Assembly: GCA_011391785.1 (NCBI GenBank)
Contig: JAABPW010000362.1
Span: 1 to 36,550 of the forward strand
Direction: 5' to 3'
Source: Verrucomicrobiota bacterium
GTDB taxonomy: Bacteria > Verrucomicrobiota > Kiritimatiellia > CAIKKV01 > CAITUY01
Length of the DNA stretch: 36,550 nucleotides
Both the position numbers and the translations under genes were made by a program. Numbering within the stretch: the first letter of the stretch is position 1; each line of letters starts with the position of its first letter. A model generated the notes under the pieces. It did no database searches. It was not told where the DNA came from and saw only the letters and a list, made by a program, of their open reading frames with translations. This document shows, piece by piece, positions 20,921 to 28,900 of this stretch.

Positions 20921-22030
20921 ATGTTGGCGGAAATCATTAACAGTACCGGCGGGCTGGGAAAAATTCCAGAATCATCGGCTGCAGCTTACAAGGCGGCTAC
21001 CGGTCGGATGGTGCCGGAGGTGAATGCCTCCCTTTGGGCCAGGAATGATATTCTGGAAATCATCGGGTTCAATCCGGTTGAAGTGATGGAGATGAACCAT
21101 GCCAATCATGCCCTGTTCATGTCTTCCGTTTTCGAGACCAATTCCTATGAGCTCCTGGCGAAGACCGTGCCCTGGGTCTACCGCGTGTATCATGTCCGGG
21201 GGTTCTCCTATGACTACTTTCCCGTTGAGCTGAAGGCCTGGATTGACGCCATCAACCGGCACCTCGAGCCCGCTGCCGCCAGGCCGCTCGTGGCGGTCTA
21301 CCAGTGGATGCTGGACACCCATCAGGCGATGATCGGGCTGTCGGTGACGGTGGACTCGCTTTCGTTCTCTCTCCCCGCGGAAGCCGGGGATATGCAGCAG
21401 ATTTTCCTGGCGCTCCTCCTCCATTCCGATACCAAGGGGTGCGTGAAGCTGGCGGAGCAGTCGATCCATACGGTGGACGAGATGAAATCGTTCTATCTCC
21501 AGGTCATCACCCCGGCGCTCTATACCATCGGACGCCTCTGGGAAAAGAATGAAATCTCGGTCGCGCAGGAACACCTGGCGACCGCCATCGTGTCGCGCGT
21601 CATGGGGTCGATCTATTCCCGGGCGCTTCCACCGGTGTTGCCGTCCAAGGGTAAGGCGGTCATCGCGGTCGTTTCCAACGACTATCATGAGATTGGCGCC
21701 AGGATGGTTTCGGATTTCCTCGAGTTTGACGGCTGGGAGGTAAGCTATCTCGGAGCCAGCATGCCCGTCGAGGACCTGTTGAAGCTGATCGAGCGGGAGA
21801 AACCGGTCTTTGTCGGAATTTCGGCGGCAGTCACCTTCAACCTGGCCCGCGCCTCACAGGCCATTGCGGCCATCCGGAGCCGGCCCGATTTTTCCGGGGT
21901 GAAGATCATGGCCGGTGGACTGGCATTCAATGCGGTTCCCGCGCTGTGGCGGCAACTGGGCGCCGACGGCTTTGCGCCGGACTGCGCGACGGCGCTAAAG
22001 CTTGCGGATGAATGGGGAAGGCGGGGTTAA
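20921..22030 (+). CDS. Cobalamin (B12)-binding sensory protein with CarH-type Wx9EH cap motif and unassigned N-terminal helical domain
   Basis: W207-EKNEISVAQ-E217H218 gives an exact Wx9EH; Rossmann B12 motif NDYHEIGARMVSDFLEFDGWEVSYLGASMP (DxHxxG, H256). ATG 20921 preceded by GGAGGGAGG. Confidence 0.85.
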   Translation: MLAEIINSTGGLGKIPESSAAAYKAATGRMVPEVNASLWARNDILEIIGFNPVEVMEMNHANHALFMSSVFETNSYELLAKTVPWVYRVYHVRGFSYDYFPVELKAWIDAINRHLEPAAARPLVAVYQWMLDTHQAMIGLSVTVDSLSFSLPAEAGDMQQIFLALLLHSDTKGCVKLAEQSIHTVDEMKSFYLQVITPALYTIGRLWEKNEISVAQEHLATAIVSRVMGSIYSRALPPVLPSKGKAVIAVVSNDYHEIGARMVSDFLEFDGWEVSYLGASMPVEDLLKLIEREKPVFVGISAAVTFNLARASQAIAAIRSRPDFSGVKIMAGGLAFNAVPALWRQLGADGFAPDCATALKLADEWGRRG

Positions 22031-22671
22031 TGAGCTCTCTTCACAAACAATTTGCCGGGAAACTCCACGAACTGGCCAGCTACTTCGAGGAGGTCAGTTC
22101 CGTGGTGATCGTCCTTGTCAATGATCAGATGGTGATCTGCGACACCAACCGCGGGTTTCAGAAGCTGTTTTCCCTCACGGCGAACCCGGCCGGAAGGGCG
22201 CTGGGCGATTTCCTCCTGCTGGGCAAGACGATGCCCCTCAATCCCGGTGATGAATGGCGGATGCAGTGCAATCCCCGGAGTGGCGAGTCTGGTGTCCTTT
22301 CGGGCCATGTGATGACGGTTGCGGGGGGCCGGATTTTCATCGGCGAGAAGTTAATGCCGACGGATAGCGGGATTATCGAACAGATGACTTTGCTTGCCAA
22401 TGAGTTGACCAACAAGGAGCGGGCCCTGACGAAACAGAACCGGGACCTGACCGCGCTTCACCAGACGCTTTCACTGAAGGTCGCGGAACTGGAGGCGGCC
22501 ATGGCGCGGGTCAACCAACTCGAGGGAATCATCCCGATCTGCATGTACTGCAAGAAAATCAGGAATGATAAAAATTCCTGGCAACAGCTGGAACGGTACC
22601 TGACCGAACATTCAGAAGCCCATTTCAGTCACGGAATCTGTCCCGAGTGCGCCGAAAAAGGGATTCTGTAA
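22030..22671 (+). CDS. PAS-domain/coiled-coil protein with C-terminal CxxC...CxxC finger
   Basis: VVIVLVNDQMVICDTNRGFQKLFSL (PAS-like); IIPICMYCKKIRNDKNSWQQLERYLTEHSEAHFSHGICPECAEK. ATG overlaps upstream TAA (TAATG). Confidence 0.82.
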   Translation: MSSLHKQFAGKLHELASYFEEVSSVVIVLVNDQMVICDTNRGFQKLFSLTANPAGRALGDFLLLGKTMPLNPGDEWRMQCNPRSGESGVLSGHVMTVAGGRIFIGEKLMPTDSGIIEQMTLLANELTNKERALTKQNRDLTALHQTLSLKVAELEAAMARVNQLEGIIPICMYCKKIRNDKNSWQQLERYLTEHSEAHFSHGICPECAEKGIL

Positions 22672-22810
22672 CCGCGCCCCCGCCAGGGACCGCAGGGTGT
22701 TAAGCCGCCGAATCATTAAGGAAGGTCCCTTCGGCCCGGATTTGGGCCAATCCAATCCCCTTCAAAGTCAGGACGTTCCGGTGAGATTTGCCTGGGGGAG
22801 AAAAGAAAAA

Positions 22811-22913
22811 AGATCAACGGGGCTTGGTGTTTGCGAAGACGTGCCTTTAGCGGAGGAACAGTTATGCAAACATCATAGGGGGGTATGATCTTTACCAAGG
22901 CCCCCGTTGATCT
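22811..22913 (-). other. Compact inverted-repeat structure, three-way-junction-like; candidate structured RNA or large terminator
   Basis: P1 arms AGATCAACGGGGCTTGGT (22811-22828) / ACCAAGGCCCCCGTTGATCT (22894-22913); P2 GTTTGC (22829-22834)/GCAAAC (22866-22871); P3 ATCATA-GGGGGG-TATGAT (22872-22889); T-run follows P1 on minus strand. Confidence 0.55.
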
Positions 22914-22945
22914 GCTTAATAAGAACATATTTTTAAAAATCGCGC

Positions 22946-22988
22946 CATCAGGTAAAACCCTGATAATGACCAGGGACTTTACCTGATG
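22946..22988 (-). terminator. Hairpin directly after the giant minus-strand gene; probable terminator
   Basis: CATCAGGTAAA/TTTACCTGATG perfect 11-bp stem plus inner CCCTG/CAGGG; T5 a few bases downstream on minus strand; 7 nt past the stop codon. Confidence 0.65.
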
Positions 22989-22995
22989 CCCTAAC

Positions 22996-25900
22996 CTACG
23001 GAATTCTGCCTCTGAGTTCCCTGACCTGGTCCGGAATGTTCCCGAAACGTTCCGGCCAGTCCCGCTTCTCGAGCTTCCGGAGAGTGTCCCGGGCATCGTC
23101 AAACTTCTTCCCCTGAATCTGCGCTTGGGCCAGCTTGAGGTAGCCGGTGGGCTCAAGGGAGCGGATCCGGCCCACCTGCCGCCAGTGATGGATGGCCTCG
23201 TCCCAGCGGCCCTGCGTCTGCCGGATCTCTGCCAGCAGGGTGTGGCTCTCGGACTCGGAGGGGAGCATTTCGACGATGCTCGCATAGGCCCGCTCGGCTT
23301 CGACCTCGTTCTTCAGCTGGGTCACGTACCGGTCACCCAGCGACCGGTAGAGGGCGATGTCGCGGCGCGAAAGCTCAACGGCGTCCAGCAGGCAGGCTGT
23401 CGCCCCCGCCTTGTCGCCCAGCTTGTCGTAGGCGGCCACCAGCGCCTCGTGTGTCTCCCGGTCATTCGGCTGCGTCTCGAGGGCGATCTTGAAATGCCTG
23501 ACCGCCTCGGCTGTTTGGCCCCGGGCGAGGTAGGCCTTGGCGACCGCCTTGCGCAGGATCGGGTTCTCGAGACCGGTCTTCTCCGCCTCAGCCTCCAGGT
23601 GCTTGACGTAGGAATCCAGGTCGGGCGCATCCTTGACCACCGCCTCCAGGGCTTGGAGGGCGTCGGCGCGGTTGCGGTGGGTTTCGCCCCAGGTGACCAC
23701 GGCGCCGCTGGCGGCATCCACTGCCTCGGCGGTCATCTTGAGTCCGGTGTAGGCATGCGACAGTTCGCGGTAGTATTGCGAGAGCTGGCCGTTTCCGGTT
23801 TCGTTCCGGGGCTGGCTCCGCTTGTGAATCGCAATCACCTCGTTGTAATAGGCCGCCGCCTCCCGGAAATACTTCACGTCCAGGCACCCCTTCGCCAGCG
23901 TGTAGACCACGCCCTCCTGCCACTTGCCGGGCTGATGGAAATACTTGTCGGCCCCAGCAAGGGTCTGGTCCAGCAGCTCCTGCCGGCTCGTATGGAAACA
24001 GGCCGTCATCAACTGCGCGCGATAGGTGACCTGGTCCGGGTTCTGGATGACCAGGCCTTCGAGCACCGGCACCGATTCCTCGTAGCGTCCGAGCTCATGC
24101 AACCGGTTCACATATTGCGCCTTTCCGCCTTCGTCCAGCAGGTCCTGGTGGTAGGCTTCCCGTAGCAACCCGGCCGCCCGCTCGCGCTTAGCCAGCCCAT
24201 CCCACAGGTAACCCGAAATGTGGAGTGCCGCCGCACCTGAATTGGTCTGCGCGCGCCAGACGTCCTCGGCCACGGCCAGGAAGGCATCCGTCTTTTCTTC
24301 CCAGAAGTAATGGTTGAGTGAATAAAGGGTGCGGTTGCGTGGCTCGCGGAACTCAAGGTCGCGCCGCAGCTCCTTGAGCACGATCTTGAGCAGACGCTCC
24401 GCCAGGGCGCCGATATCCTTGGCCTCCGACCGGTATTGCCCGAGTTGGTAGGATTGCTGGCTCCATCCGGAATAGGACTGGAACCGGAGCCAGTCCGGCT
24501 CCGTCTCGAGCATCATGATCAGGAACTCCAGCGCCGTGCGGGCGTCCAGTACGTCACGCAGCGCGGACCCCAGGGACTGGACTTGATTCTGGTAGTTGTA
24601 CGGGTTGGTCTCCTTCCTGATCAATCCGGGGAAGGACTCGAAGGCGAACGCCCTCATGCGGCTCACGTCGAGGGCCGCCGTTTTCGACGTCCTGAAAAAC
24701 TCGGTGACCCGGCTGAACACCTGGTTCCTGTGATTCTGGTCGCTCCGGGCAAGCTCGCTGATGTAAAGATCCAGCACCTTTTCGAAAACGGGCTGCCCGC
24801 TGCCAAAGGAGACGGTCGCCTTAACGCCTATGGCGTTATTGTAGAGGCGGAGCATGCGCTGGATAAAAAAGTAATGCTGCTGGGCGTTGAGGGGGTTCGC
24901 CTGTTCGTGCGCCAGGAAGGATTCCGCACGCGAAAATTGACCCATGCCTTCCAGCTGGGAGATGAAGGTCTCGAGCGCCACATTGGCCGACGCCGCGAGG
25001 AAGCCGTGGTTGAGGTTCCGGTGCTCGGCCAGGGTCGCCTCCAGCAGGTCGATGGCTTCGGTTTTACGCGAGTACTCGTAAAGCATGACGGCATACTCCA
25101 CGGCGATGTTCATCCGGTCCTGCTCCGGCTCCGTGCGGCATCCGGCCAGCTCCTTGAGCTCGCGCAGCTGCTCGTCCCGGAGCGCCTCGCTGGACATTTT
25201 TCCGAGCTCCCTCAACAGGGACGCCATGAGCCTGCGCTCGCCTGTCTGCCAGTCGCCCTTGAACGCCCGCTGCATGGCCGCCAGCGCCTTTTCAATGTGC
25301 GGACCGGGCTGGTTTCCGACTTCCGCCGCACGCCGGCACAGGAGCATCTCGAGGATATCCAGCGCCCGTTCATCCACCCGGGTCTTTGCGCGGGCCCGCA
25401 CCTTGGCGAGATGCGCCAGGGCACTGTCTACCGAGGCTTCTTCACGGACATTGCCAAGCAGGCCCCTTAATCCTCCCGCATAAGGATAAACCTGCTCCGC
25501 CGTATGCCCGAGCATGCCTTCCGACATGCATTCCAGCAGGCGGAAGTCTTTTGTATAGCGATAGAATTCGCGCAGGCGGTATACGTAATTTTCCGGACGA
25601 ACCGATTTCCTGAACAACGCGGTGAAGATTTTGAACGTAACAGGATCAAGCTCTTCGGGAACGTTCAGGGTATTCCGGTACCAGGGGGACAGGAGCCGCT
25701 GGAGCCTGTTATCGAGTTCGTACTCATCAACGACCATCAGTTCCTTGAGCAACGCCTCCTCATGTTTCTCCTTTTGATCCAGCACCAGGTACCAGCCTGC
25801 CATGATCGCGTAGTCCCTGCTCCCGAGTCCGTCGTTCTTTTCGATCTGTTCGAAAAGCTTCACGGCGTCATCAACCCGGTCCAGTTCGGCGAGAAGATAC

Positions 25901-28900
25901 CCGAGCGCCAGCCGCCAGGTGTCGTCCGCGTTATCCGGGCTGATCCAGCCGCGCAGGGCCTCCTCCAGCGGCTTCGGCTCGTTTCGCGCGACCAGCAGGC
26001 GGTATTTCTGCTGGCGCCAGTAGGGCTCATGGGGATTGAGTTCAATGCCCTTGTCGACAAAGGCGAGGAATTGCCCGACCAGCGCCGGGTCGGCCGACTG
26101 CTTCGCCGCCAGGCAGGACAGCGTGGCCAGGCACCGGTCCATCAGCTTGGATTCAAGCGTGGCCAGCACCAGATCAGCCTCCCCGTGCTTCCCGGGCTTG
26201 GTGACCGGTGGGGCGGGGGGCATAAGGCTCCAGCAGGCGGCCGCGATCGGTTTCGCCTCCCGGCCAAGTTTCATCTCGAGGTAGAGCCGCTCGATTTTCA
26301 GCCAGGGCCCCAGCGCGGGATCCTGCGTGGACAATTCGGACTCAAGCCGCTTGACCATTCCCTCCCGGGCCGTCTTCTCGTGAGCCGCGACAAGCTTGCG
26401 GTACTCGATCCGCGAGAGGTCCTCCTTGCCCTTGACTGTTTCAAGGCTGGCCGCCGTCCTGACCTTGATCATCGCGTCAACCGTGTCCATCAGCGCCTGG
26501 ATCATGGCCAGCCGCCTGGTTTCCTCCGGCTCGGTGCCGGTGCCGAATTCCCTGAACAGGGTGAACAGTTCGGTTTCATTCGCCTGGGTCCAGGGTTTTT
26601 CCAGCAGGTTGAGATAGAGGCTGGTGAGATACGTGCGCTTGTGGATTTCCGGCCCGTTCTTCCACTGCTTCCGCAGGAAGCGGGTGATCCCCTCGGGATC
26701 CTGGGCGCGATCCAGCACGGAAACCAAGGTGGTGGCAATCAGGGCGCGGTTCTCAACGGTCAGTTTGCCGCTATCCCACAGGCTTTCAAGCTTCACGGCC
26801 AGGCCCGCCCATTCTTCCTTCTCCACCTTGGGATCATTGGAGGCGATCCAGTTGGATAGTTGGGCGATCAAGGCCGGGCTCAGGGTGTCAAATTCGGACA
26901 GGAGGGTCTTCTTGAATTCCTTCCTCAACTCGGCGGCCTCGGGCAGTTGGCTGAAGAGATGATGCTGCATGATCTGGGATGTCACGGAGACTAGAGATTC
27001 CACACGGTAGCTGTCCCGGACTATTCCAGCCAGCAGCGGGTGCCAGCGCTTGTCCAGTGTAGTCCTGCTGTAATAGTTGTGCTGGCCGAGGATCTGCTCC
27101 AGGGCGGCCTGCATCTGCGCCATGATGTTCTGCCGGGCTTCCGACTCCTCGCCGTACTCCTGAATCTTGCGCTTCTGTGCGGCCTCCTCCTTGAGCAGGG
27201 CAACCCCGGCGGCGGTCCATTTCTCGATCAGCCGGTGTGCTTCCTCGGTCTGCTGCATCCGGTACAGGGCCTCCAGGTATTTCTTGTAGGCCGCTTGGTG
27301 AGCCGATCCTTCACGGGTCCATTCAGCCAGGAATTCCAGCCACTTGTCGGTATCGATCCGGTTCTCAAGCTGGCCTATCACAGAGAGCCTGATGCTATTA
27401 CGCTTCTGTTGATTCCAAAGCCCGGTCTGGTGGAGCTGACCGGTAAGCCACGCATAGGCTTCCTCTAGCTGGTTGTCCTCGATCAGCGCGCTGACATAGT
27501 TGATCGCGAGACCGGTATCCTGGGGAAGCTGACGGGTAAGTTCCTTCCACACCGCCAGCGCCTCGCCCCGCCGGCCTACCTGGGAAAGCGCCTGGGCATG
27601 GTTGCGCTTCCAGGTTGTATCACTGTGGAGATACTTCTCCTGCCGTTCATAGACGGGACGGATGGAGTCGAGGAAGTCGAGCTGTTCGTTCTGCTGGCCC
27701 ATGCTTTGCAGGTAACTGTAGAGGAGGTTGGCGATGGAAAGCTCATCGCTTTGCCCGCCACCCGCCACCTGCTTCGCCTTGGCCAGGATATCCTGCTTCG
27801 CCTCCTCATGGCGCCTGGTTTGGAGCATGACCGCGAGGTTGATCCAGCTCCCGCCCGCCCTGCCGGCGGTGAGGCTGGAGGCGGTATTCCAGATCTCCCG
27901 CGCCTTCTCCAGTTGCGAGGTCTGGGAATAGAAGCTGATCATGGTCAGGTAATGGGCAAGTTCCATTTTATTGTCCTGCTTTGCCTGCCGCGCCGCCGCA
28001 TAGTCGGGAAGGGGATGGGGGATCATGATCGCGTTCTTGGTGGCAGGCGTCATCGCCGCAAACGCCTTGCCGTATTCCATCTTGCTGATCTCCCGGACCT
28101 TGAGGGTGGCCTGCTGACTGATGGCACCCGTCTTGTCCTTGATCTCAATCCGGCGTGCCCACCAGCTGCCGCCCGCTTTCACGAAATCGCTGAAAATGAC
28201 CGTGGAGGCAAGGGCTCCACGCCATCGCGACCGGGTCTCAAGGACCACCTTGCGTGTGGTGTCGACCAGGATCTCGATGCTGTAGTCGTTGTTTACGTTC
28301 GTGTTCGCAAGCGAGAGCAGCACGGTGCCCGCTCCCTGGTCGGTCAGGGTCGGAGTATACCCGGGATACGAATCCTCCAATGAGGTCAGCGAATAGTCGG
28401 TAAAGGGAGGGGAATAGCTCATGAGGAGTTTCCGGTCGCTTTCGACGAAGGCCCGTTGCCTGCCCAACTGGAAACAGGGCAGGAAGGCTGCGCGGGCCTT
28501 GCCGTCACTCCAATCGATCCGGGAGCGGCCCCCGCTCTCCTGGAGCCGGCTGATCCAGCTGGCGGGGGAATACAGGGTATTGACTGAAGCTTTCCCTGAA
28601 ACCTTCCCTTGGTCATCGAACACGGTTGTGTCCATGATAAGCTCCAGGGCGTCAGTCATGTCATCCAGCGCCGGCTGGCGCAGCAGGCTTTCCGACAACG
28701 CCTTGATGGCCTCAGGCCAGTCCGACTTCTTTTGCGGCGGCGGAGTCCTTAACGACGGCGTGGCGGGAGGATCCGGGACGGGAGGGAAGAGTTGCTCGAT
28801 CCAGGAATTCCAATAAGGCTGCCAGGCGCGATCATCATAATAGCCCCTGCCGGGTTTTCCTGCGCCCAGTCTGCGTTGGGCATATAACCCCTTCATTAAC

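Noticed and set aside
25504-26859. 451-aa plus-strand ORF inside the giant gene
   Set aside because: Antisense artefact within a continuous TPR-like coding frame
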